DNA from: Citromicrobium sp.
Lineage (GTDB): Bacteria > Pseudomonadota > Alphaproteobacteria > Sphingomonadales > Sphingomonadaceae
Direction of reading: 5' to 3'
Length of the DNA: 16,232 nucleotides
Assembly: GCA_003248395.1 (NCBI GenBank)
Contig: QFNA01000069.1
Coordinates: forward strand, 1-16,232
Below, piece by piece: positions 6,105 through 15,888 of the stretch. The notes beneath the pieces were generated by a model. It did no database searches and had not been told where the DNA came from. It saw nothing but the letters and a program-made list of their open reading frames with translations. A program made the translations under genes and the position numbers. Position 1 is the first letter of the stretch. Each line of letters starts with the position of its first letter.

Positions 6105-7658
6105 ATGACAACGGCCCGTTCGCACACACGTTTCTCCCCGGTAGGCGAAAGGGCGGCGGTCTTCTGGTCCGGCTGCGCGCTAGTGAGCATCGGGATCATT
6201 CTCCACCTGCCCATGCTCGTTCATGCCCACCGCATGGGCGACAACCGGCTGGCAGGCATGCCGATGGATGGCTCGATGGCCGCAGGCATGGCATGCATCC
6301 TGCTCGGCGTACCGCTGGCATGCTGGGGTACCCTACCACGGCACAGGACACCGCATGCCGATTCCGCCCGAACGAATTACGAGGCGCAGGATTCGACGCC
6401 GCTGGGCCGCTGGCATGCGGCAGTTCTCCTCGTGCTCACGCTCGGGCTGGTCATCGACGTCATGAAACCGGCAACGCTCGGTTTCGTCCTGCCGGGCCTT
6501 ACCGCCGAATACGGGATCGAGCGGTCGACCGCCGCCCTGCTCCCGCTCGTCGCCCTGACCGGAACAACCCTGGGCTCTTTCCTGTGGGGCTGGCTTGCGG
6601 ATATCTACGGTCGGCGCGTGTCGATCCTGCTTTCGACGATTCTATTCGCCTCAACCGCAATTTGCGGGGCGATGCCATCCTTTGCCTGGAACGTCGTCAT
6701 GTGTTTCCTGATGGGCCTTTCGGCGGGCGGCATGTTGCCGGTGGTCTACACGCTGCTCGCCGAAGTGATGCCGCCGCGGCATCGCTCGTGGGTGCTGGTG
6801 CTGGTCGGCGGAACCGGCCTGATCGGCGGCTATCTGGCCGCAAGTGCAGCGGCTCATGCATTCGAGCCGGCATACGGCTGGCGCGTCCTGTGGCTGCAGG
6901 GCTTTCCCAGCGCCCTGCTCTTGTTGGCGCTCGCGCGCTTCATTCCCGAATCGCCCCGCTTCCTGGCAGAACAGTCACGCTTCGAAGAGCTGGCATTGAT
7001 GGAAGACCGGTTCGGTATCGTGCCCAGCAACGCCATGCCTCGTCCTTCCGGAAGATTCGTTGCGCAGGACCGACACCGCGGCCTGACCTTCGCGCTGGCA
7101 ATCGCTGCGCTGGCATGGAGTTTTGTCAATTTCGGCCTTCTCCTGTGGCTTCCCAGCGATCTTCAGGCGCGCGGATATTCGGCAGAGCTTGCCAGCGGGA
7201 TTCTCGCGCGCTCCGCCCTGTTCGCGTTGCCGACCATCGGCATCGCCGCCTGGGCTTACAGTCGCTGGAGCAGCAAGTGGACGCTTGTCGCGACGGTGGC
7301 GATCACGACTGCCGGGCTTGCGGGGGCCCTGCTGCCACCAGCCATTCTCACATCGCCGACCTTGCTGATCGGCGTGATCGGTCTGCTTATCGTTGGCACC
7401 AATGGGATGATTGCAGTTTTGCTGCCCTACACGGCGGAAAATTACCCGCTCGGCTCGCGCGGACGCGCCACTGGCTTGGTCGCGGGGAGCAGCAAGTTCG
7501 GCGGCGTCGCGGTTCAGGGTTTCGCACTGTTCGGCCTGATTCCCACCCTCGGCAGCGCGGCCCTTGCACTACTGCTGCCGATGGCGGCAGCTGCCGGGCT
7601 GATCGCCTGGGCCGGGCGCGAGACGCGCGGGCTGAGCCTGCGCGAACTCGAGGCATGA
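6105..7658 (+). CDS. MFS transporter with an extra N-terminal two-helix module
   Basis: This is a 517-residue inner-membrane protein if begun at ATG 6105, which has AAGGG 8 bases upstream. The frame can extend back to TTG 6069 but gains nothing recognisable. Two hydrophobic helices (about residues 17-37 and 59-75) flank a His/Met-rich loop containing HLPMLVHAHRMG and LAGMPMDGSM. A 12-helix major facilitator core begins near residue 103. The core has motif A as GWLADIYGRR (162-171), an acidic residue in its first helix (D118), PESPRFL after helix 6, and the AENYPLGSRGRATG block. That pattern points to the sugar/aromatic-acid-type metabolite:proton symporters. The substrate cannot be read from sequence. 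Its position opposite the glycine-controlled operon makes an amino acid or related acid possible, but this is only contextual. It ends 13 bases from the convergent metH half, with no obvious terminator. Confidence 0.88.
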   Translation: MTTARSHTRFSPVGERAAVFWSGCALVSIGIILHLPMLVHAHRMGDNRLAGMPMDGSMAAGMACILLGVPLACWGTLPRHRTPHADSARTNYEAQDSTPLGRWHAAVLLVLTLGLVIDVMKPATLGFVLPGLTAEYGIERSTAALLPLVALTGTTLGSFLWGWLADIYGRRVSILLSTILFASTAICGAMPSFAWNVVMCFLMGLSAGGMLPVVYTLLAEVMPPRHRSWVLVLVGGTGLIGGYLAASAAAHAFEPAYGWRVLWLQGFPSALLLLALARFIPESPRFLAEQSRFEELALMEDRFGIVPSNAMPRPSGRFVAQDRHRGLTFALAIAALAWSFVNFGLLLWLPSDLQARGYSAELASGILARSALFALPTIGIAAWAYSRWSSKWTLVATVAITTAGLAGALLPPAILTSPTLLIGVIGLLIVGTNGMIAVLLPYTAENYPLGSRGRATGLVAGSSKFGGVAVQGFALFGLIPTLGSAALALLLPMAAAAGLIAWAGRETRGLSLRELEA

Positions 7659-7671
7659 ACGGACTCTGCCT

Positions 7672-10215
<2,544 letters not shown>

Positions 10216-10220
10216 TACAT

Positions 10221-10748
10221 TCAAACTTGCTTGAGGTCGCGTGCCAACACGATGTCGTCGTAGAGCGTCCCGCCCACGTTGAAGCGGCGCGTACCGATCT
10301 GGGTGAAACCCTGCTTGGTATAAAACGCGATGGCGCGGGTGTTATCCGCTTTCACGCCCAGCAGCAGCCGGTCATGCCCGTCTGCCCCCGCCAGCGCAGC
10401 ATCGAACAGGCGCGCGGCAATGCCGCTGCCGTGAAAGCGGGACAGCAGGTAAATCTTCTTCAGCTCGATATCGCCATCCCGCGCTGCATCCAGTTCCGGC
10501 GCATTGACCAGCGCATAGCCGATGGGCGCACCGTCCACTTCGGCCAGCCACGCCTTCGCGCCGCGCTTCATCAACCCCGAGAGATAATCAGGTGCATGCT
10601 TGTCCGCACAATGAGCCACCAGCGCATCGCCATCGATCTCCCCCGCAAAGGTTTCGAGAAATGTCGCATTGGACACGAGCGACAGCCGTCCCGCATCTTC
10701 GGGCGTGGCGGCGTGGATCCGCACCCTGTCAGAAATGCTCTCGCTCAT
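10221..10748 (-). CDS. GNAT family N-acetyltransferase
   Basis: A 175-residue protein beginning MSESISDRVRIHAATPEDAGRLS, the usual first strand of a GNAT fold. The acetyl-CoA-binding motif is at LSRFHGSGIAARL (R-x-x-G-x-G). It is preceded by the strand IELKKIYL and followed by LLLGVKADNTRAIAFYTKQGF, the conserved late-GNAT block. The substrate is unknown; protein-alanine, amino acid or antibiotic acetylation are all open. The start ATG 10748-10746 overlaps the upstream metH stop as ATGA, and the gene sits between two obligate halves of methionine synthase, so it must share their transcript. The longer frame to 10913 is only the shadow of the upstream gene. Confidence 0.9.
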   Translation of the reverse strand: MSESISDRVRIHAATPEDAGRLSLVSNATFLETFAGEIDGDALVAHCADKHAPDYLSGLMKRGAKAWLAEVDGAPIGYALVNAPELDAARDGDIELKKIYLLSRFHGSGIAARLFDAALAGADGHDRLLLGVKADNTRAIAFYTKQGFTQIGTRRFNVGGTLYDDIVLARDLKQV

Positions 10749-11785
10749 GCTGCTATCGTGAAGGGTTCGAGCCCTGCGAGTCGCATGGCATTCCTGTCGC
10801 CGGGGAGCTTGCGCGGTGCAATGCCTTCCACTGCCCGGGCCATCGCCGCAATGTGTTCGGGCGTCGATCCGCAACACCCGCCCAGTGCGTTGATCCGGCC
10901 GTTCTCCGCCCACGCCTTCGTCAACGCGGCGGTTGTTTCGGGCAGTTCGTCATACTCTCCCAGATCATTGGGCAGACCGGCATTGGGATAGGCCATCAGC
11001 CATGTGTCGGCGATGTCGGACAGCAACTGCACATGCGGGCGCAATTGCTCGGCACCGAAACTGCAGTTCAGTCCTATACTCAGCGGCTTGGCATGGCGCA
11101 CCGTGTACCAGAACGCCTCGACCGTGTGGCCCGACAGATTGCGGCCCGAAAGATCGGTCAGTGTCAGCGAAATCATTAGCGGGATGTCGCGGTCCATTTC
11201 GCGCTCCAGCTGCTTGACGGCCATGATTCCAGCCTTGCAGTTGAGCGTATCGAACACCGTCTCGATCAGGATGAAATCGGCCCCACCTTCCACCAGCGCG
11301 CGGCATTGCTCGACATAAACCTCCACGATCTCGTCAAAGGTCACCTCGCGAAAGCCGGGGTCTTCGACATCAGGAGACAGCGAGAGCGTCTTGTTGGTCG
11401 GCCCCACCGCTCCGGCCACGAAGCGCGGGACGCCGTCGGTACGTGCATCGATCGCCGCGCGGATGATGCGCGCGGCCGAGACATTGATCTCGTGGACCAG
11501 CGCTTCCGCGCCGTAATCCGCCTGGCTGATGCGGTTGGCGTTGAAGGTATTGGTGGCGAGAATATGCGCTCCGGCATCGATATAACTGTCGCAGATCGTC
11601 CGGATGACATGCGGCTGCGTCAGGTTCACGAGGTCGTTATTGCCCTTCTGGTCCTGCGACAGGCCGGTGTCGCCGGCATAGTCCTCCGCTGCCAGCTTGG
11701 CGCGCTGGATTTCAGTGCCGTAGGGCCCGTCCTTGATCAGGATGCCGGCCTTTGCGGCAGCTTCGAATGCTTCGCGTTTGGTCAT
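10745..11785 (-). CDS. metH: Homocysteine S-methyltransferase subunit (MetH N-terminal half)
   Basis: A 346-residue stand-alone homocysteine-binding domain. It opens MTKREAFEAAAKAGILIKDG and has the family's DGPYGTEIQ, THILATNTF-like GAHILATNTFNANR, and GAVGPTNKTLS blocks. The zinc ligands that activate homocysteine are C241 in LNCSFGAEQL and C304/C305 in GGCCGSTPEH. The 63-residue spacing between them is the same as in the fused E. coli MetH (C247, C310, C311). It must work with the cobalamin half encoded two genes downstream. The start ATG 11785-11783 overlaps the metF stop as ATGA. The same frame extends to 12112 inside metF, but that part is metF shadow. The identification is very secure; in some annotations the two halves are called metH1 and metH2. 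Confidence 0.96.
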   Translation of the reverse strand: MTKREAFEAAAKAGILIKDGPYGTEIQRAKLAAEDYAGDTGLSQDQKGNNDLVNLTQPHVIRTICDSYIDAGAHILATNTFNANRISQADYGAEALVHEINVSAARIIRAAIDARTDGVPRFVAGAVGPTNKTLSLSPDVEDPGFREVTFDEIVEVYVEQCRALVEGGADFILIETVFDTLNCKAGIMAVKQLEREMDRDIPLMISLTLTDLSGRNLSGHTVEAFWYTVRHAKPLSIGLNCSFGAEQLRPHVQLLSDIADTWLMAYPNAGLPNDLGEYDELPETTAALTKAWAENGRINALGGCCGSTPEHIAAMARAVEGIAPRKLPGDRNAMRLAGLEPFTIAA

Positions 11786-12708
11786 ACTACTACCTTCGGA
11801 CGCAGGCCGAGCATGTGGCAAATGGCATAGCTCAGCTCGGCGCGATTGAGCGTGTAGAAGTGGAACTGCCTGACCCCGCCCGCATAGAGACGGCGGCACA
11901 TTTCGGCGGCGATGGTGGCGCTGACCAGCTGACGCGCCTCGGGCCGGTCGTCGAGCCCGTCGAACAACCCCTCCATCCAGTCGGGTATGGCAGTTCCGCA
12001 CAGGCCACTCATGCGCTGGACTGCAGCAAAGCTCATTACCGGCATGATGCCAGGCACGATCTCGCCTGCGATCCCCGCCGCGGCCGCCTTGTCGCGGAAT
12101 TCGAAAAAGCACTGCGGGTCGAAAAAGAACTGCGTGATCGCGCGCGTCGCCCCGGCGTCGAATTTGGCCTTGAGGTTGTCGATGTCAGCCTGCCGGTCGG
12201 GTGAATCCGGGTGCACTTCGGGATAGGCTGCGACCGAAATCTCGAAATCGGCCACCTGTTTCAGCCCTGCTATCAACTCGATGGCATTGGCATAGCCGCC
12301 CGGATGCGGCGTGTATTGCGACGAACCATCGGGCGGATCGCCGCGCAACGCCACAATATGGCGGATGCCCTCGGCCCAGTAATGGCGTGCAACCTCGTCT
12401 ACTTCCTCGCGTGTGGCTTCGACGCAAGTCAGATGCGCCGCAGCGGGGATGCCCGCCTCGTTCTGGATCCGCACCACCTGCTCATGCGTACGCTCGCGCG
12501 TCGATCCGCCCGCGCCATAGGTCACGCTGGCAAAGCGCGGGCCGAGCGGGGCCAGCGTCTCGACACTGTGCCACAGCGTTTCGCCCATCTTCTGGGTCTT
12601 GGGCGGGAAGAATTCGAAGCTCACTTCGATATCGCCCTGCAACCCGGAAAAGAGCGGCGTTTCCAGCGCGCGCTGCGCCTCGCGCATCTGGTCGATTGTC
12701 GGGCTCAC
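11782..12708 (-). CDS. metF: 5,10-methylenetetrahydrofolate reductase
   Basis: A 308-residue FAD-dependent reductase of usual bacterial length. It converts 5,10-methylene-tetrahydrofolate, a product of the glycine cleavage system, to 5-methyl-tetrahydrofolate for MetH. The catalytic glutamate is in VSFEFFPPKT (E32). Further family blocks are FASVTYGAGGSTRERT, HLTCVEATREE, IVALRGDPPDG and ITQFFFDPQCFFEF. The start is GTG at 12708-12706, with AAGGA seven bases upstream, and overlaps the regulator's stop as GTGA. There is no better ATG nearby that keeps the conserved N-terminus. It is the second gene of the operon and is probably controlled by the regulator encoded directly before it. Confidence 0.97.
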   Translation of the reverse strand: MSPTIDQMREAQRALETPLFSGLQGDIEVSFEFFPPKTQKMGETLWHSVETLAPLGPRFASVTYGAGGSTRERTHEQVVRIQNEAGIPAAAHLTCVEATREEVDEVARHYWAEGIRHIVALRGDPPDGSSQYTPHPGGYANAIELIAGLKQVADFEISVAAYPEVHPDSPDRQADIDNLKAKFDAGATRAITQFFFDPQCFFEFRDKAAAAGIAGEIVPGIMPVMSFAAVQRMSGLCGTAIPDWMEGLFDGLDDRPEARQLVSATIAAEMCRRLYAGGVRQFHFYTLNRAELSYAICHMLGLRPKVVV

Positions 12709-13664
12709 GCGGATTTCCTTTCGCTATCGCGCCGCTGCGCGATCCAGATTTTGACCGAGAGTTCGCCGTCCTCGAGCGCGATCGACGGCGATGGCGCATA
12801 GCCCGAATCTTGCAGCAGCGCCTCCATTTGCTCCTCGCCAAAGCCCAAACGCGCATGCGCGTACCGCTCGCGCAATTCCTCGCGCTGGTGCGCGGCGAAG
12901 TCGACAATCGCGATGCGCCCGCCGGGCCGCGTCACACGTGCTGCCTCGCGCAGCACCGATGCAGGGTTCTGCGAAAAATGCAGCACCTGATGGAAAAACA
13001 CAGTATCGAATGCCTCGTCGGCGAATGGCAAAGACGCGAAGTCGCCCTGAACAAGCTCGACCTGCTCGGCCGGCAGATGCTGCAACTTGGCTCGCGCCAC
13101 GCGCAGCATCGCCAGGCTCTTGTCCAGCGCCACGATATGGTCGGCCCGTTCGGCGAACAGCTCGGCCATCCTGCCCGTGCCCGTCCCGATGTCGAGCAGC
13201 GCACCCACCGTGCCAGGCCCCAGCGCACGTGCCAGGGCCGCCTCGACCGCCTCGTCGGGTGAGTGCAGCCGCCGCAACTCGTCCCAGTCGTCCGCGTGCT
13301 CGGCGAAATACTGCTGCGCCTGTTCTTCGCGCACGGCGCGGATTTCGGCGAGCTTGCGGCGATCCGCCTCGCACATTTCGCCGAATGCCGGATCGCTGCG
13401 TTCGGCATTGGATAGCATCGCACTGATGTCCGCACCCATGCTGCCTGCGTCCGATCCCGCACGCAGGAAGATCCAGCTCCCCTCGCGCCGCCGTTCGGCC
13501 AGCCCGGCATCGCACAGGATGCCGATGTGCCGCGACACGCGCGGCTGGCTCTGCCCGAGCGCCAGCGCGACTTCGCCCACCGCCAGTTCCATCGAACCCA
13601 GCAGGCGCAGGATGCGCAGGCGCGTGGGATCGGCCAGCGCGCGAAAGATCGTCTCGGTCTTCAT
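12705..13664 (-). CDS. ArsR-type HTH regulator fused to a SAM-dependent methyltransferase domain
   Basis: A 319-residue two-domain protein. Residues 1-80 form an ArsR-type winged helix: FRALADPTRLRILRLL, then the recognition region GQSQPRVSRHIGILCDAGL and wing ERRREGSW. The metal-binding ELCVC signature of arsenic-type sensors is replaced by ELAVGE, so metal sensing is unlikely. Residues about 135-270 are a class I methyltransferase fold with LDIGTGTGR (157-165), the acidic loop D181, GDFASLPF and the VLHF strand. Heading a metF-metH operon, it is well placed to sense S-adenosylmethionine or S-adenosylhomocysteine, as proposed for SahR-type ArsR regulators of methionine genes. Whether it also methylates anything is unknown. 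The start at 13664 has GGAG 5 bases upstream; ATG 13676 lies inside the operator and would leave almost no leader. Confidence 0.9.
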   Translation of the reverse strand: MKTETIFRALADPTRLRILRLLGSMELAVGEVALALGQSQPRVSRHIGILCDAGLAERRREGSWIFLRAGSDAGSMGADISAMLSNAERSDPAFGEMCEADRRKLAEIRAVREEQAQQYFAEHADDWDELRRLHSPDEAVEAALARALGPGTVGALLDIGTGTGRMAELFAERADHIVALDKSLAMLRVARAKLQHLPAEQVELVQGDFASLPFADEAFDTVFFHQVLHFSQNPASVLREAARVTRPGGRIAIVDFAAHQREELRERYAHARLGFGEEQMEALLQDSGYAPSPSIALEDGELSVKIWIAQRRDSERKSA

Positions 13665-13671
13665 CTTTCTC

Positions 13672-13697
13672 CACATATAAAGATATTTTTATATGTG
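13672..13697. promoter_or_regulatory. 26-bp palindromic operator of the methionine operon
   Basis: The left arm CACATATAAAGAT and right arm ATTTTTATATGTG are reverse complements at 12 of 13 positions; only G13682 against T13687 breaks the symmetry. The AT-rich island stands out in GC-rich surroundings. It contains the probable -10 (13693-13688) and ends 8 bases before the regulator's start codon. The natural reading is a site where the ArsR/methyltransferase protein represses its own operon. The centre has the form ATAAAGATAT, which I associate from memory with methionine-related ArsR sites. Confidence 0.75.
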
Positions 13698-13716
13698 TAA
13701 ATCGCCTGTGCGTTAA
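13688..13716 (-). promoter_or_regulatory. Probable promoter of the regulator-metF-metH operon
   Basis: On the minus strand TTAACG (13716-13711) is followed after 17 bases by TATAAA (13693-13688), a strong -10 with a moderate -35. Transcription should begin near 13680, giving a leader of only about 16 bases before ATG 13664. The -10 lies inside the palindrome, so bound repressor would block polymerase directly. Confidence 0.5.
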
Positions 13717-13741
13717 CGCTGTCTGCCGAGCGATTTCCGCG

Positions 13742-13773
13742 ACAAAGCCTTTGTGGTAACGTCATATTTACCA
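13742..13773. promoter_or_regulatory. Two abutting inverted repeats upstream of the GH3-like gene
   Basis: ACAAAG, one base, CTTTGT (13742-13754) is a perfect odd palindrome. It shares its last base with TGGTAA, eight bases, TTACCA (13754-13773). The half TGGTAACG resembles LacI-family operator half-sites often found by glycoside hydrolase genes, although the 8-base spacer is wider than a classical LacI site. The remaining bases from 13774 to 13878 show nothing else that I recognise, apart from the GGGG ribosome site near 13868. Confidence 0.3.
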
Positions 13774-13878
13774 ATTCCTGCGACCCCTGCCGGCAAGCAA
13801 AAGGCAGGAAAGCATGGGTCACCGCACAAGCACCGGCGCCGGATTCGCCGCCACTCAGCACCAAAGGCGGGGTGCGCA

Positions 13879-15885
13879 ATGATCGCGCGGATCACACCCG
13901 ACCGCCGCGCCGAGGGCGAGCGCGTGATTGCCGACCTGCTCTCCTACATGTCACCTTTCGAAAAGGCCGGACAGCTCGCCATCCGCCGCCTGCCCGATCC
14001 GCAGGACCGGCTAGCTAGCGACGAATTCCGCCGCGCGCTGCGCGATGGACGCATCGGTGCCGTCTCCGGAATTGCGCACCACAGCGCAGCCGACGGTCTC
14101 CAGCAGATTGCAGTCGAACAGTCGCGTCTCGGCATCCCGCTGCTTTTCTCCGTCGAGACCGGCACCGGGGTGGACACTATCCTGCCCGCCCCACTTGCAG
14201 CCGCAGCCAGCTGGGATCTCGACGCCATCGAGCGGGCCGAAGCTGCCGTCGCGGCAGAAGCCGTAATCGAGGGCTTCAACTGGACGCTCTCGCCCCATGT
14301 CGAACTGCTCCGACCCGACACCGCCCGTCCCGGCGGCACGTCGGGTGAACAGCTTGTGCTGGCCCGGCAGATCGCCGCCGCACGACTCCGGGGCCTCGAC
14401 GGCGGTGCCGAACCGGCAGGGCACAATATCCTGGCAACGCTCGACCTTTCTCCGCTCTTCACCCGCCACCCCCATTCGCTCGCCCATGCGGCGGAATTAG
14501 CCCGGACCGCGGTACGATCGGCCAGCTTCGGCGCCCTCGCCAATCGCGATGCGCTCGAAGGCAATGGCGCTCTCCTGGCCGCCTTCTCCTTCCTTGGTGA
14601 AACAGACGGTTTCAGCGGGATCGACCTTGCCGAATGGCGGCGGCTGGCGCTCGACGTTCACGCCGAACTCGGTCCGCATTTCGAAGACATGCCTGTCGAC
14701 GCGATCGCGCGCGCGGTAGAAAGCGGCGAGATTGCCGAAGCTCGCCTCGACGAAGCCGTTTCCCGTGTGCTGCGCATGAAATACCGCCTCGGCCTGTTCA
14801 GCGAAGAATACGAGGACGAACGCAGCGAACCGCGCAATCGCGAATGGAGCGCGGGCGACCGCCGCCATGCCGCTCATGCACTGGCGCTGCGCTGCCCTGT
14901 CCTGCTCCGCAACGATCCGGCGCTGCTGCCGATCACCCCCGATTCGGGAGAGCTGCTCGTCGTCGGCACTGCGGCTACCGATCGCCAGCTGCCGCTCGAC
15001 GGGCGCGAGGCTACGGGCGCGAGCCTGATCGACGGGCTCGAACGGCTCGGCATGCCGCATAAATATGTGCCCGGCCTCGCCCTGCGTGGTGGAATGACCC
15101 CGACCAGCACTATGATAGAGGCGGACAAGATGGCCATCGGCATGGCGCGCGAGGCAGCCCGCCGCGCAGGCACCGTGCTCGTCGTGCTCGACGACAGCGC
15201 CTCGCTGGGCGAGGCGTCGCGCCAGCTGCTCTCCGCACTCTGCTCGGCCAATCCGCGCGTCATCCTCGTGACGCTCGGCCATCTGCCCGTCCATCCGCAA
15301 ATCAACGGTCGCCATCTGCCGTCGATCCTTCACGCCGGGCGGCTCGGCACCATGGGCGGCCACGCGCTGGCAGAGCTGATCGCCGGCACGGCCTCGCCCT
15401 CGGGCAAGCTCCCGCTCACGGTCCGGTCGGACGACGGGCTCCATGGCCTGCCCTTTGGCCACGGACTCACCTATGCCGACATCGGCCTTACCGGTTTCGC
15501 GCTCGATCTCGAACGCGATTGCATTCGCGCCACGGTCGAGCTCAGCAATTCCGACGAACGCGAGGGCATCGAAACGCTCCAGCTCTACATCCGCCCAATC
15601 AAGGGCGACGACATCGATGAGACCTTTGTGCTGCGCGATTTCCGGCGCGCGGTCATCTTGGCCGGCGAGCGGCGCAAGCTCGAATTCGAGATCGGTGCCG
15701 AACAGATCGGTCGTCTCGGCGCCGACGGACGGCTCGGCATCGATCACGGCATGTACGATATCCGCGTAGGACTCAGCGCCAGCAGCACGATTGGCGGCGA
15801 GATCATGCTTCCCTCCGCCGTGGCGCGCGCCATGCTGTTGCGCGAACAGACCGGCCGGGCAGCCGAGGCCCGCCGTCGAGCCTGA
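13879..15885 (+). CDS. Glycoside hydrolase family 3-like protein, catalytic motifs eroded
   Basis: With the ATG at 13879 (AGGCGGGG 6 bases upstream) the protein has 668 residues. The frame is open to GTG 13753, but that stretch is basic and shows no signal peptide, so the protein is probably cytosolic. The BglX-like order is kept. An N-terminal barrel has MSPFEKAGQL, RLGIPLLFSVETGTG, LAAAASWDLDAIERAE and VIEGFNWTLSPHVEL; then VSRVLRMKYRLGLF. A C-terminal alpha/beta domain has ASPSGKLPLTV and GLPFGHGLTY, and an FnIII-like domain follows from about residue 550. The usual KHF and RDYN segments are missing around residues 175-195. The nucleophile region (normally GF-x-G-x-V-x-SDW) reads GFSGIDLAEW, with E252 where Asp is expected. 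E445 in LGEAS may keep the acid/base position. A non-catalytic or altered function is likely. It is divergent from the methionine operon and lies 3 bases from the convergent DUF2891 gene. Confidence 0.85.
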   Translation: MIARITPDRRAEGERVIADLLSYMSPFEKAGQLAIRRLPDPQDRLASDEFRRALRDGRIGAVSGIAHHSAADGLQQIAVEQSRLGIPLLFSVETGTGVDTILPAPLAAAASWDLDAIERAEAAVAAEAVIEGFNWTLSPHVELLRPDTARPGGTSGEQLVLARQIAAARLRGLDGGAEPAGHNILATLDLSPLFTRHPHSLAHAAELARTAVRSASFGALANRDALEGNGALLAAFSFLGETDGFSGIDLAEWRRLALDVHAELGPHFEDMPVDAIARAVESGEIAEARLDEAVSRVLRMKYRLGLFSEEYEDERSEPRNREWSAGDRRHAAHALALRCPVLLRNDPALLPITPDSGELLVVGTAATDRQLPLDGREATGASLIDGLERLGMPHKYVPGLALRGGMTPTSTMIEADKMAIGMAREAARRAGTVLVVLDDSASLGEASRQLLSALCSANPRVILVTLGHLPVHPQINGRHLPSILHAGRLGTMGGHALAELIAGTASPSGKLPLTVRSDDGLHGLPFGHGLTYADIGLTGFALDLERDCIRATVELSNSDEREGIETLQLYIRPIKGDDIDETFVLRDFRRAVILAGERRKLEFEIGAEQIGRLGADGRLGIDHGMYDIRVGLSASSTIGGEIMLPSAVARAMLLREQTGRAAEARRRA

Positions 15886-15888
15886 ATT

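Noticed and set aside
11786..12112. N-terminal extension of the MetH homocysteine half
   Set aside because: The extension lies wholly inside metF, and the homocysteine domain begins normally at MTKREAFEAAAKAG with an ATGA overlap.
13753..13878. N-terminal extension of the GH3-like protein as a possible signal peptide
   Set aside because: The residues are basic and proline-rich with no hydrophobic core, the GTG lacks a clear ribosome site, and ATG 13879 has one.
14497..15747. 416-codon minus-strand frame opposite the GH3-like gene
   Set aside because: I considered it because the GH3 motifs are eroded, but the + strand frame keeps many GH3 blocks from end to end, while this frame shows none.
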